Positions 34,184 to 45,591 of a stretch of 64,000 nt of DNA are shown here, piece after piece. A program made the translations under genes and the position numbers. Position 1 is the stretch's first letter; the number at the start of each line of letters is the position of its first letter. The notes under the pieces were generated by a model. The model saw only the letters and a program-made list of their open reading frames with translations. It ran no database searches and was not told the DNA's origin. This stretch comes from Haliotis asinina. Taxonomy: Eukaryota > Mollusca > Gastropoda > Lepetellida > Haliotidae. The stretch is from contig NC_090280.1 of NCBI RefSeq assembly GCF_037392515.1, forward strand, positions 20,708,618 through 20,772,617. The letters are read 5' to 3'.

Positions 34184-37155
34184 GACTGTTTCACTCATGT
34201 AACGACAAACCTTTCTCTCTCTCCCTCTCCCTTTTCATCTCTCTCCCTCTGTCTCTTTCTCTCCCTATCTCTCCCTTTCTCTCGCCCTCCCTCTCTATCT
34301 CCCTCCCTCTCTCTCACTCCCTCCCCCCTTCTCTCTCTCACACACACACAGACACACAAACTCTCTCTCACACACACAAAATAACCCACTCACCCACAAC
34401 CACACACAGAATAGTGAAACGCTGTGATATACGGGGCCGATAGGGTAGCTTACTGGTGAAAGCATTTCGCTCGTCAAGCAGAAGGGCCGGGTTCGATTCC
34501 ACTGAAGCGCATTCCTGGTGGTCCCCGTATTGGCGGAATATTGCTCAAACGGGGTAAGACTATACTCCCTCCCTCACTCACTCACTCACTCACTCACTCA
34601 CTCACTCACTCACTCACTGTTATATATCTTGAGACAAAGTAAACGGGAAATTCCGAATGAAATTTCTAAGGTTATGATTTAATGATTTTAAAGTATTTTC
34701 ACACAACCTTTCGTTTCTGAACCCCATGCTATCGACATTGAAAAGGTTTACCATCAACTGAATATCAGTTAGGAGTAGTGTCATGTTGATAACACCCACC
34801 ACTCTATCTATTAAACAAAATCAACCAACTTGCCAAATCAAACAGCTAATTACAAATCTTGCTACTTACAACTTCTGGGTATTAGGATTGATTCGGGGTA
34901 GCCGATTATTCGACTTATCCGATGTTGAATGCATGTGGACCTCAACTTACCAAACTGGTTTTGTTGTCTTTGCCTCATCATCCAGTACAGCCACGCCCCC
35001 TCTCCCCCGAACAACTCCGCCGCCGCCATGCCGAGACCTGTGTCAAAACAACAGCATTTTAATACTTAACAATTGTACTGACGGTCGTTGCAAATATGCC
35101 ATTTTGCTTAAAACATTCGTTCTGAAATGGAAGTCCATTGAGATTCGAAACCTGTGGAAAATCTGCCTCACATCAGATCACCTCACCTTACCTCACCTCA
35201 CCGAGTTATAACAGGGTGATGGTTTGTAAGTCACCTCACCTCACCTCATCTCACCCCACAAAATTATAACAGGACTGGTTTGTAACTATAAATTCTATAC
35301 TTATCCAGAAGTTTTATGACTATTTAACTGAACATTTACCCTGTAACGTCCTCTTTACAAAAGCTCGCATGTTGATTTATTTATTATTCACCAAATTCAT
35401 TCTTGCTTAGCAATGTTTATGTCTTTGACACCGCGCTGTTTTCACAGTGTATTGTGAATTCACAATGCAATGTTCCAGCTGTATTGCGGCGGTCTGTAAA
35501 TGATCGAGTTTGAACCAGACAATCCAGTGGTCAACAGCATGAGCATCGATGTAGGCAATTGTTATACGATGACATGTGTCAACCAAGTCAGCGAACCTGA
35601 CCACCCGATCCCGTTAGTCGCCTCTTACGACAAGCACGAGTTACTGAAGACAAATTCTAACCCGGATCTTCAAGATGACAAACGTTGGTTGCCGAATACC
35701 AGTTCTAACCCGAATCTTCATACGCAGGGAAAGAAAGTCTGCAGACTTTAACTAAAAGTCCATGGAGATGATAAGGAACCTTGGAATAACGATGGACCCT
35801 GTTTGCAGGGTTTCAGAAACGTGTTGCGTGAAACTTCTAGAAGTTGGAGCGTCAGATGAGGACAATCTGAGATCCTCTGTTCAGATGATACCACGTTTCG
35901 ATACAGATACTTGTATCGTTGTCAAGCAGGTATTCTATGTGTTGAATATAGTATACGTATCGTCCGAAACGCGTATTATGGTATACCAGTAATTTCGTGA
36001 AGTTCGAGGAGTAATATCGCCAGTGTTAGTTACACGCGGGTTCGATATACACGTAGTATACTGTATAGTGAGTGAGTGAGTGAGTTTGTTTTTACGCCGC
36101 TTTCCGTAATATTCCAGCAATATCACGGGGGATGACACCAGAAATAGGCTTCGCACATTGTACCCATGCGAGGAATCGAACGTGGGTTTTCTGCGTGACG
36201 AGCAAAGGCTTTAACCATTAGGCTACCCCACCGCCCCCAGTATACTGTATAACCGGTTTTGTCGTTAATGGAGGTATACTATATTAATATTTTGGACTAA
36301 TCCAACAAGGCCTTGTATTTTTGTATCAAGATTCTCAGCACACAAAAAACAGTAAAGCTATATGCAATTATGTGATGGGCAATTCCAGTTATATCTCGCC
36401 GTGTAAGCTTAATGTGGGATGGGAATGTGTCTCAGACATTTACTTCTTGGGGGAAGCTCACGAGCATGGGTTTGCTGCTGAATGCACTACAAACATATTC
36501 GAGAGGAAATGGGATTCGAACCCAGACAGTTTCGTGTGCCAAACATATTCGCGACTCTGGCCACACTGGTTCCTTGTCATCGTACAAAGCGCTGATTGTT
36601 TAAATTGTTTGATTAATAGCAATACCAATAATAAATTATTGCACATATATTTGCTTGATGAAGTGTGTAAATGAGAGAATTGTTCCTGAATTTCTATTTC
36701 ACAAAACTGTTTTTGAATAGCATTGTGTTAAATTCGAAGTTTTCAGATCCCCTGATCGTTATGACTTGATTACAAAGATCGACAGCCAATTGCAAGTTTC
36801 ATATAGGTTTAGGAACAGCACTTTTTATTCAAACACCAAGTTTGGCATTAATGTCTGTATATCTGCATTATGCTTAGAGCGCGATTTGGTTGAATTTGAT
36901 AACGATATTTACCAAAGCTGTTTTGTGTTTCGGATGTTGACGTACAGCGATTGCAACAGTAAAGTACTTTAAACGCTCAGATCTTGTTTATGATAAATTG
37001 AAAAAAATATATGAGAATTTGATTAACAGTTAAACGACAACTACAAGTAAACCAAGATAAATAAAAAAAATTATAAAGTAATAAATAAAATATTTTTTCT
37101 ACTTACACAGCAGGCACAGAGTCGCTACGATCAGGAATGTCAAGCTGTTGGCCAT
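33882..37155 (-). CDS. Small secreted Trp/Met/Gln-rich peptide (whole gene, 3 exons)
   Basis: Complement join of 37107-37155, 34951-35037 and 33882-33940 gives 64 codons with stop TGA. The start MANSLTFLIVATLCLLCLGM followed by AAA is a clear signal peptide; cleavage after AAA would leave a mature peptide of about 41 residues beginning ELFGGEGAW. The mature part has no cysteine, five Trp, four Met and many Gln/Asn (WLYWMMRQRQQNQFGR, then NDWMWMLPFWN at the end). Both introns are phase 1 with good GT/AG sites, and a TATA box and poly(A) signal bracket the gene. I do not recognise the family. Secretion is well supported; a shell-matrix, mucus, signalling or defence role are all only guesses. 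A GR before NQQ could allow processing, but single basic sites are weak evidence. Confidence 0.75.
34126..34182. repeat. (CA)n microsatellite
   Basis: About 28 CA units with two interruptions, in intron 2 of the secreted peptide gene. Confidence 0.95.
34205..34380. repeat. CT-rich low-complexity tract
   Basis: Mostly CTCTCC/CCCTCT units, then CTCTCTCACACACA units. Reads as Arg/Glu-rich ORFs on the - strand, which are not genes. Confidence 0.9.
34432..34620 (+). mobile_element. SINE, family A, with (ACTC)n tail
   Basis: Head ATAGGGTAGCTTACTGGTGA, B box GGGTTCGATTCC, tail of about fourteen ACTC/TCCC units. Confidence 0.88.
34951..35037 (-). CDS. Secreted peptide exon 2
   Basis: 87 bp, phase 1 to phase 1. 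Acceptor GTTTTGACACAG, donor GTAAGTTGAG. It encodes the end of the signal peptide (CLGMAAA) and the first half of the mature peptide. It is much more GC-rich than its surroundings, as expected of an exon here. Confidence 0.8.
35160..35275. repeat. CCTCA-rich tandem duplication
   Basis: Two copies of (ACCTC)n followed by TTATAACAGG and TGGTTTGTAA, about 60 bp apart. Confidence 0.85.
35469..35727 (-). mobile_element. SINE family B with duplicated 5' end
   Basis: Reverse copy from TTCCAGCTGTATTGCGGCGG. The 5' end (GACAAGCACGAGTTACTGAA... TAACCCGGATCTTCA) is repeated in changed form at 35688-35725. Confidence 0.85.
36055..36251 (-). mobile_element. Full-length SINE family A with target site duplication
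   Basis: AGTATACTGTATA (13 bp) at 36055-36067 and at 36239-36251 flanks a reverse family A copy (36068-36238): (GTGA)n tail, GTAATATTCCAGCAATATCA, B box GGAATCGAAC, head TTTAACCATTAGGCTACCCC. This defines the family A ends, with a length of about 171 bp. Confidence 0.94.
37107..37155 (-). CDS. Secreted peptide exon 1 (signal peptide)
   Basis: ATG at 37155 in good context (GGCGCCATGG). It codes for 16 residues of the signal peptide plus one base, then a near-consensus donor GTAAGT (37101-37106, read on the - strand). Confidence 0.82.
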
Positions 37156-37223
37156 GGCGCCGAACGCGAGCTGGAAGAAAGCTGACTGGAAACGGTGAGT
37201 GTTCTCACAGAACATCAAACTGG

Positions 37224-37231
37224 TTTATATA
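37224..37231 (-). promoter_or_regulatory. TATA box of the secreted peptide gene
   Basis: TATATAAA on the - strand, about 70 bp upstream of the ATG. A start of transcription near 37195 would leave a 5'UTR of about 40 bases. Confidence 0.65.
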
Positions 37232-37721
37232 GGCTGTGAAAACTGATTAACTCCTCCTCCTTGCTCCGGGGTAGTATTCCCCAAACTGTTGTACAACAGA
37301 GAGGTATTTTGCTGCGACCAGATCGGCCCTGTACTATATCCATCAGTTTAGGCGTGACCGTCTCCAGTGTGAGTTGGGTAATGTTGGGCGGGGACAGTCA
37401 CAGGTGTGACGAGTTTGATGACATCGTTATATGCCAGTTACAGCTTGTACTCTAATGAAAACTGTAGGTGAAAACAAAGTAATCTGGTGCCTTAGCTCTT
37501 CTACCACATACCTCTGTCCTCTTTACAACCAATATCTGTCCAGTACATGACCGCTTGACGTTGACCAGGTCGTAAATGTTTCAAAGGTATACATGTTTGT
37601 GATGCTAACGCAGTACCTCTAGACTCTATGACGCACAAAACCCCGGAATGTCTGCTGACCTCACCTTGCTGACCACGCCTTGCGGACATGCTGACACTTA
37701 CTTTCACAATTTAATGTTTGG

Positions 37722-37857
37722 TTTTGCCCCTCTTTTGCAATATTCCAGTCTATCACGACAGAGGACCCTAGAAATGGGATTCACATGTTGTACACATGTA
37801 GGGGATCGAACCCGGACATCGGCGTGGCAAGCAAACGCTTTGACCACAAGGCTAAGT
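37722..37857 (-). mobile_element. SINE, family A
   Basis: Reverse copy lacking the tail; B box GGGATCGAACCCGG intact. It lies about 490 bp upstream of the secreted peptide TATA box. Confidence 0.85.
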
Positions 37858-38032
37858 CTGTGTCTACAATTATAACCATCTTTCCAATATGCACATCAGA
37901 AACACTCAACATAAACGTTTTGTTTAACTGTCATATTTCTTACACTGGAAGTTTTGCATTTTGGATCCAGTGTACATTTAGAACTATACACATGGGTATA
38001 AATTAGTTACTACTTGAATATAAGGGCTAATG

Positions 38033-38620
38033 CCCCAGTTAAGATCCGAGTTAGAATTGATCTTCAGTAATCCATGTTTGTCGTAAAGGGCGACTAACCG
38101 GATCCGGTGGTCAGCGTCGCTGACTTGGTTAACACCTATCATCGGTTCCCAATTGCACAGATGCTCGTGCTGTTGATCACTGGTCCAGAGTCAAATATTT
38201 ACAGACCGCTGCCATATCAGTGTTCGCGAATAGTGTCTGACCCCCTGACAAATCTGGCAGATTTGGCAATGGTCAGACAGAGGTCCCCAACCTGCTGGCC
38301 CCAGTGTCTGACTGAATATATTACAATGACTTTGTCTAAAGTTCTTATTTGTGGCATATGACACTTGTTCACTGTTTATAAATTTATATTTGTAATGTTT
38401 GTCATTATATGATATTAATAATTTCAATGAGATTATGAGAAATGTTAAATCTTAAATGTGTGTTTAATTTTATTCTGTGGGTCTTGTGAATTTTCAGTGG
38501 GTCAGACAGGCATCTGAAACTTACAGGACCCAATGTCCTGTTACACTATTCGTCAACACTGCATATAGCTGAAATATTGCTGAGTGCTGCGTAAAACTAA
38601 ACTCACTCACTCACTCACTC
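38033..38620 (+). mobile_element. SINE family B split by a transposon
   Basis: 5' part 38033-38217 (ending GACCGCTGCCATAT) and 3' part 38562-38620 (CATATAGCTGAAATATTGCT... ACTCACTC) together make one full family B copy. Confidence 0.88.
38218..38561. mobile_element. 344-bp nonautonomous DNA transposon inside a SINE
   Basis: Ends are inverted: CAGTGTTCGCGAATAGTGT on the left, and on the right the reverse complement of CAGTGTTGACGAATAGTGT. CATAT is present on both sides (38213-38217 and 38562-38566) as a 5-bp target duplication. No ORF of note. CAGTGTT ends resemble hAT elements, but hAT duplications are 8 bp, so the superfamily is open. Confidence 0.82.
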
Positions 38621-38847
38621 AAAGACAATTTAGTCCAAACATAAGCTTAGCGTACTGGAATGCACATGTAAAGCACGCGCTTCACACAATATATAAAAAG
38701 CTGTGTTCACGTACTGTGAAGGTTCCAAATAATTTTCATATAACATGCACGATAGTTGCCTGAACTGATGTACAAGACGACATTTCTTGACATGCAAAGA
38801 CGAAGCTCGAAGACGAAGAAAATACACGATGGCGCGTCATTGGCATG

Positions 38848-38989
38848 CATGACTCGTGTAGGCGTTCAATCGTCACGGCGAAGCGCCGGGTTCGATTCCC
38901 CACATGGGTATTGTGTGAAGCCCAGTTCTGATTTCTCTCACCGTGATGTTTCTGGAAGCTAAAAGCGGCGTAAAACCATACTCACTCAT
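38848..38989 (+). mobile_element. SINE, family A
   Basis: B box GGGTTCGATTCCCC, tail AAAAGCGGCGTAAAACCATA; slight deletions in head and body. Confidence 0.85.
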
Positions 38990-39330
38990 GCAAGGGAGTT
39001 AACTGAGTGTAAACTGTAAACTGAAAACATCAATAATATAGTATAATGATCCTTTGAATACATACCTTTGCCAGTTGCTGAAGATGAGGCGCAGAACAGA
39101 TGGCACTGTACAAACTGCTGTAAAGTGCTATCTACTCCTGCCGCCTACTTGGAATATACAGTTATTCATGCGTTTTATCGTGTTTGTATTATGAGCAGAG
39201 GCTAAAGTATAACTTTAATACAGGCTGTCCATCGTAGAACTCCGAACATCGGTAACTGGGACTGAAACAGAAGGACGTATATGATCAAACCGATGACTAG
39301 AAGTGACTCTTTGCCTGAGTCTCAGGGTGA

Positions 39331-39714
39331 GGGGAGGTAACCCGGTGGTCGTCACGTCACAGACCCAGGGTCGATTCCTTACATGAGTAACAGAACTTTA
39401 TTTCAGTTTGTAGGCCATTTGCCCATGTACAAGAAAGCAACATAAATGCTACTTTGCATAATGACAATAGACAGACATTTGTCTTGCCATTATATAGAAG
39501 ATCGACATTTAAGTGCTGGTTTGATAAATTTAGCACAATTCAATAAAAGTAACTTGTCATTAAAAATTATTAACTTTATGAGCTTACAAGAATTTATTAA
39601 ATTATTCGATAGATGTAAATATGTTACCTCCTTACATGGGTACAGTGTGTGAAGCCACTTTCTGGTTTCCGCCGTTGTAATAATTGTAGAGCGGCGTGAA
39701 AACCACTCACTGAC
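39331..39714 (+). mobile_element. Two decayed SINE family A fragments
   Basis: A head fragment at 39331-39440 (GGTAACCCGGTGGTC, GGGTCGATTCC) and a body/tail fragment at 39634-39714 (TTACATGGGTACAGTGTGTG, GCGGCGTGAAAACCACTCACT) could be one copy opened by an AT-rich insertion of about 190 bp. Confidence 0.65.
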
Positions 39715-40668
39715 CATAAGGGTGACATTTTGGATCAAACTAATTCTTTGGAATACAGCAAATTCTACTGTGGAGTGGAACATGAATATTTAGACCGAAA
39801 TAACAAAGGAATAAAATTAACGACCATCCATTTCAGAAGTGTTGGTTTCTACCTGAAGGGAAAGGTTTGTCATTCAGGTAAATTTTGTCTCTTGTTTGTT
39901 TTACTACGATGATATGCCTTACTGTAAACATAAGACGTTTTAATTAGCGGGTATGAATTTTTTCATGGGCAGTTTTTACGAGGTCTACACAGTTAAAATA
40001 GATCCTTATTCAGTTGTTGAATATAATATAATTTTGAAAGTAACAAGTAATCAACAAGAGATTCAGAACCTGGGGAAATAGAGCCTTACTTCATTTAGGG
40101 CTTTAGCAGTGCAGATAGTAGCTAAACGGGGGAAAATGCGGTTCAGGGACTTTGAGACAATCTGTTGTCAAGCATAGTTGTATGTTAAGAAATCCATAAA
40201 CTGTTTACTTGAATTATTAAATTGTTTCTCCTGTCGCACTAATGTCAAAATGACTTTATAATTTAACTCACTCTTTCAACTCATTCGGTTGAAAACCGAA
40301 ATGAAGAAAAAAATGTGGAGATTGTCATTAATATCCAAATAACCTGAAGCTAAAATGATTACGGATTTTTCCTGACGAGAGTTCATTGCAACCGTGTTTT
40401 TTATGTGGAGGCAGTATACACACTTACGTTTGAAATTAGGCAAGCATAGATTTTCTCCACGTTACGATATCCCACCTCACCGTTGAGTTATTTGTTGCTA
40501 TTAGAAATATATTTTTGAAGGGACTAAGCCTAAGTTAAACACACATTTTGCGCTATCTGCGGGGAGTATAGTAAGATAATATTATGATTTCACACACTAC
40601 TACTTATCTACATTACGAATATGATAAGCAGTTCTAAAACGGCGAGATAAGTTTTATGCGTTACGAAA
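39715..40668. other. Noncoding stretch
   Basis: No gene or repeat recognised. Confidence 0.35.
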
Positions 40669-41529
40669 TATACTGAGTCAAAAAAGAAACTTCACATTCA
40701 TTCTTCAGGGCACTATAAAAGAACAAGTGATAAAGATAAGATAAGATGGATAGAGGTAAGATGGTTAAATTGTTATGATTGCATCTGAGATTTGTGTGAT
40801 GTACTCGATACACTGACAGTGTCACAATCAGTTTCATTAGGTTACACCGCCGTTCCAAAACATGTGTATACAGAATGTCAAGTCAAGAATAAGACTTCGA
40901 ACGGAGACTGGCAGCCAGCAACGGATTTCGAATGGTTTTGGAGGACAGTCGACCTCTAAACATCTCAGCCCTGGTTCGTGTAGCTGGCAGAAATCTGCCA
41001 CTTAGGTGACGTAAGGACCATTTGACGGTCTTCTCCTCGTGACGTCACACGTGGACGACCCGACCTGGGGCGATCAGAAATGGTACCAGTTTGATGTAGA
41101 CGACCTCGACCTCATACACAGTACGACGGCTGCATCCCATTGCTCTTGCGACGTCAATAACTAATCTTCCAGCTTGCAACGTGCCAAAGGCACCTTAACG
41201 TTTCACATTTGACAATCGTGGCATTTAAAGTACAGTTAGAACTGTGGTTTAAAAGTGTTTTTGTTTCAGTTCTTGAGGCCAATGCAAACACGTGCAAATG
41301 AAGCAAACTTCGATACGAAGATCACGTGATCAACTGCACGTGCAAAACTTGATTTGGCACTTACGTCATTTGCAGGACGAATGGATGGGTTCGAGTGGGT
41401 TTTGCTAACGGTTTTCCACAGTCGAAAGATAGGCATCCCATTTCGGATACATAGATGTATTATCAGAGAAAAAGTATTCATTATTTTAAAAAATCACATT
41501 ATGCGAAGTTTCATTTTTGACTCAGTATA
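40669..41529 (-). mobile_element. Degenerate Tc1/mariner-type element
   Basis: TA at 40669-40670 and 41528-41529 flanks an 857-bp element (40671-41527) whose ends read TACTGAGTCAAAAA-GAAACTTC in inverted orientation. On the - strand at about 41200-40960 it encodes a broken transposase N-terminus: a helix-turn-helix piece (DVARAMGCSRRTVYE), then after a frame change GRPRVTSRGEDR and WQISASYT, then a stop. GRPR and the HTH are hallmarks of Tc1-like DNA-binding domains. The catalytic DDE region is absent, so it is a dead, internally deleted copy. Confidence 0.85.
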
Positions 41530-42207
41530 CGTCAGAAGGATGCTGACGAGACAATGCTGGAAGGTAGATTTATTGATGCAGTTTCTAAATACATTTTCAA
41601 CGTACATAAACTTCGTGCATATGTAGTACCGTGGGTCGGATGAGCACGAGCAAGTCGCTTGTACCTTGGGTACGCCAGGAATCTGTGACTGTGGTTTCAA
41701 ATGCCGGTTCCTCCGGTTAATCACAGGGTGGAAGCGCTGTCCACACGAAATGTGGAGTTGCCCCCAAATGGACAGTGAAAGAAGAACACGTGACACGAGA
41801 GTAAAGGTAACTTTCCCCCCACAATTTCATTATTTTGCAAGTATTATTTTGCAAGTATATATAAGTCTTTGCCATTTGGCTGACGGGTCTAGAAATCTAC
41901 AGATCTTTCTGTAACAGCTTGACACCCTGTACATACCGAAACATAAGTCTCATTAACCTATTCAGACAATGACCTACTTTTCAGACGATCCGAATTTTCT
42001 CGTGTGAAAGTGTAAATTGATACCACAAACAACTCTGGTTAAACTGAATTCCAGTTCCTTTTTTCATAAGAAAATGGTATTTACAAATGAATTTTAATTT
42101 TAAACTTTAATTGCACCGACATTCTCTACTTTATGTCGAGGTTGAGGCAACATACCTTAAGTACTGATGAGGTCGTAAAACGATTTACAATGCATCTGGC
42201 TTACTGG
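41530..42207. other. Noncoding stretch
   Basis: No gene or repeat recognised. Confidence 0.35.
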
Positions 42208-44286
42208 TTAAAGGGGCTTTAATGCGGAGCAATTTCCGTGGACTGGTGTAAACTTTTGTTATTGTTTTTCTCCCGTGAGTACCCGGATGATGTCCCAGAA
42301 TTCGTGACTGGTTCGTGACTTCTGCTGCGCAGTCCTTGTGCGCAATTCATAGTTTAATTATAGACAGATCAACTAAGGTGAAGTCATTTTTATTTCATTA
42401 CAAATGTATTGTGAAAACAAATGAAACACTTTGAAGGTTAATCATCTGCCAGTGGTAGAAATAGTCAAAAAACTATTAGGACGGAAAAATAGCGAAGCCA
42501 ATGTACGTCTCTATATTTTGTCTCATAACCCTAATTAGTTTATTGTATATTTGTATGATTTTGAAAATTACTAAAAGAACACACGGTCTGCTTATACTTA
42601 TAGTACATTTCTAATGTGACAGCAACATTTATACATTGTATCAGGGATACCCTACCTCTATATAGGCTCCCTGATTGTACAGATTGCCAATGTGGATCCT
42701 ATTTCACATACATACGCGATCTAGTGTGTGTTTTCTGTCATATAGATTCTGCTGAATGCTGCAACAAATAAATTAAAACAAAATGCAAATAATGAATGTA
42801 AAGCAGACTAATTTTATAGCAACAATGTCAGGATACTACCTTATTCAGGAATGTATCCATCAATATCCACATAAAAGAAATCGTATTCCATTCATCTGCA
42901 GCTGGTAAATAATCCTGCTTTGTGTCGTGTGTCTTGCAACAGTCTAATTTGCGAAAAAGTAACACATCGTTTCACGTCTTTCACATTGGTGAAAAACTGA
43001 TAAACGTCTCATTGGTCACCCAAGATAGCACACCTGGCAACTAATTGTATGATGTCCGCCATTCTAAGTAATTTAGTTAACCAATAATGAGGAATCAATC
43101 AATCAACGCAGGGGTGGTTAATTCTTTGAAGGGAGGATCGATGTTGTTTTTACACTCGCACTTTACGACAGGGTGTAGTCAGTATGAATTAGTACATCTA
43201 CACACACTGCCTTTTGACAAATCCGCTAGAAGATAAAAGTAATTAATTAATCAGTGTGTTATCGGTTAATCCTTTGATCGATGTTTGTTTTTGTAAATCA
43301 GCTGATAAATCCTCTTGCATCACATACATGCACATATTACATAACATAAAATACATTTGCCATTACCGACCTTAATTTATAATGTTGAGTATTTACACCA
43401 GACAGGAGAAATGCCAAATGGGAACCTTTGTTGAATAACCTAAGTGATGGTACCACTAATTATACCTGTTATAAATTCATTAACTGTCCATCCAAAGAAT
43501 GATGACAAATAACACATGTAGGTTTACACCATCAAACGCGAGTTACAGCAAGGAAGATGTAATCTCTGTGTCGCATGCAACCTGAAAACACTTATGGGCC
43601 GAAACTGTTTTGAGGATACCAACGGAACTTCGTTACTTACGGAATACATACTGGCATTTGCTCTGTACTTGGGTAAATAGGTGTAATAAGTTGGGTTTTT
43701 TACGTAAGAAAATTTTCAGATTTCTCTACTAAAGGCAAAGTCATCGTTTTTAGTTTACGAATTCAAATAAATCAACTGTGTGTTTTTATTATCATAAATA
43801 ATAAACCAGGGTAGCTACCTACCATGGCTATCAAAATTTACGTATGTTATTTGCTATCTCAGCTGAACTAACACTCAAAACTACATGTACCTAAATATAA
43901 AGCTTTGCAATCTTTTGGACTGAAACAAATGGCTTGCTACGTGCCTGTAGACATCATATTTTCACGTAACATGATTAAATATCGAGGATAGAAACAGGAT
44001 CAATTGGATCAGTCACTATACCATCCAAGCATCCGAAAAAAACTACACTGCTGGGATATTTTGTTACGATCAGACAAGGAATGCCGTGGATATTTTTAAA
44101 TAATGGCGTATGATGGGCATCCGGCCTCTTGACTGTTTAGGTGAAGAAATTGTGCTAATATGGACAGGAGCCCAGTCCCTTTGTCCGTCACGGTCGAGGG
44201 AGCGGGCGCTGACCAATTTGCAGTTTGGTTTCGTAATTTGACCGTTGGCGAGAAACATTTTTCGCTCCGCATCAGTGCCCCTTTAA
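42208..44286. mobile_element. TTAA-flanked 2.07-kb nonautonomous element (putative)
   Basis: TTAA at 42208-42211 and 44283-44286 flanks inverted 19-bp ends: AGGGGCTTTAATGCGGAGC at 42212-42230 and, on the other strand, AGGGGCACTGATGCGGAGC at 44264-44282 (16 of 19). The inside is AT-rich and has essentially no ORF above 60 codons. TTAA duplication is used by piggyBac and Kolobok superfamilies. The two ends could also belong to separate solo copies. Confidence 0.55.
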
Positions 44287-44798
44287 ACCTGTTATGTGTT
44301 GTTTTGCGCTTATTGAGCGTAGTTCTGTAACGCAAAATGAGGCTGTTGTAATATCAGTTCCGTCAGAGACCGCTAAACTTTTCTAGCGGTAGAGCCTCGT
44401 TTTGATATTTCCACGATTTCCAGGTTTTCGTTTATCAGTGCTTGCTGTACGACATAGCACGCCGTACGACGTATTTAATAGGATTAGAAGGAGCTTAGTG
44501 TTGCAATATACAACTGCGTAGACTTATCAAACCACACTGATTAATAGTTATGCATCCAGTTAAATGATACAGTCTAAAAATACTGGACTGGTTATCGCAT
44601 TAAGCTGCGCAATAGGACAGAACCAAGTAAACAGGAAACGAGACTGTTCTGTAATCAATGTTTTGACATGTATTTATTGCAATTGTGCGTTAAACCAGGG
44701 CACCCCATGAGTGTCGAAACAAGATCGCGGAAAATGATCGTTTCAACACGAAATATAACAGTAATGGTAAGTTGAGACGCCTCTTGACCGCGGCTGAT
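44287..44798. other. Noncoding stretch
   Basis: No gene or repeat recognised. Confidence 0.35.
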
Positions 44799-44945
44799 GT
44801 GGTTTAAGCGTCCACTAGTCGTACCGAAGACCCGGGTCCTTCTTCCATACATGGGTACTATATGCGGAGCCCAATTCTGGTGTACCCCGCCGTGATATCG
44901 CTAGAATATTGCTAGAAGCGGCGTAAAACCATACTCGCTCAATCT
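44799..44945 (+). mobile_element. SINE, family A
   Basis: Nearly complete: GTGGTTTAAGCG, GCCGTGATATCGCTAGAATA, GAAGCGGCGTAAAACCATAC. Confidence 0.87.
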
Positions 44946-45591
44946 AATGAAAGAGTCTTTTCTGTCAAGATCGACTTCTGCCATCAACGTTACTTTTCTG
45001 TTGATATTGTAATTGTAATCTGCTTATTACTTATTTCATTACTATTATTTTTCATTATTATTCATTGTAGGAGGATTAAATCCACCATTCACGCAAACAC
45101 TAGAACGGGTACTTTATGAGATGCAGTTTTGTTTTCAAACACACAAACGCAAACACCATCTTAGTGACTTTGTAAGTTTTTTCACCCCGCCTATTTGTGT
45201 CATACATTTAGATACTTCGCTCATTATTCTTTTCAAGGACATATCACTGTATATATATCACGAAAGGCCCTCTGCGTGATTTATATAGTACAATGTTGTC
45301 TTTGTTTATGCTTATAAATTACCTGGTCATCATAAATCTTGCTTGTTTATGATATTGGTATCGGGATGTGAAGGCAACGCCTGTCTTTATTTATGACAGA
45401 TGAGTTAATTCATGTGTTGGCTCAAGTCACGCTCGTTAACGCCCGGTGTGGTTCATTGGACGCGTGCCTTCAGGTACTTTTGTGTTACCTGGACAGTTTT
45501 AATTCTGTTTCACTCATGGTTGTTTTCCGTATACATGGATTATCTGATTGAGTAAGTTTTAGTTTTACATCGTATAAATCCTCGAAGTGCC
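44946..45591. other. Noncoding stretch
   Basis: No gene or repeat recognised. Confidence 0.35.

Noticed and set aside
36480-36580. Possible tRNA on the - strand with a perfect B box (GGGTTCGAATCCC)
   Set aside because: No proper acceptor stem or anticodon arm could be folded by eye; it is more likely a decayed SINE head.
39066-39120. Exon-like segment on the - strand ending at a good donor (GCAAAG then GTATGT)
   Set aside because: No ATG-led frame reaches the donor. It could be an alternative 5'UTR exon of the secreted peptide gene, but the TATA box at 37224-37231 makes this unnecessary.
41354-41796. Overlapping ORFs of 90-100 codons on both strands
   Set aside because: They straddle the end of the Tc1-like relic and have no shared content with the transposase frame.
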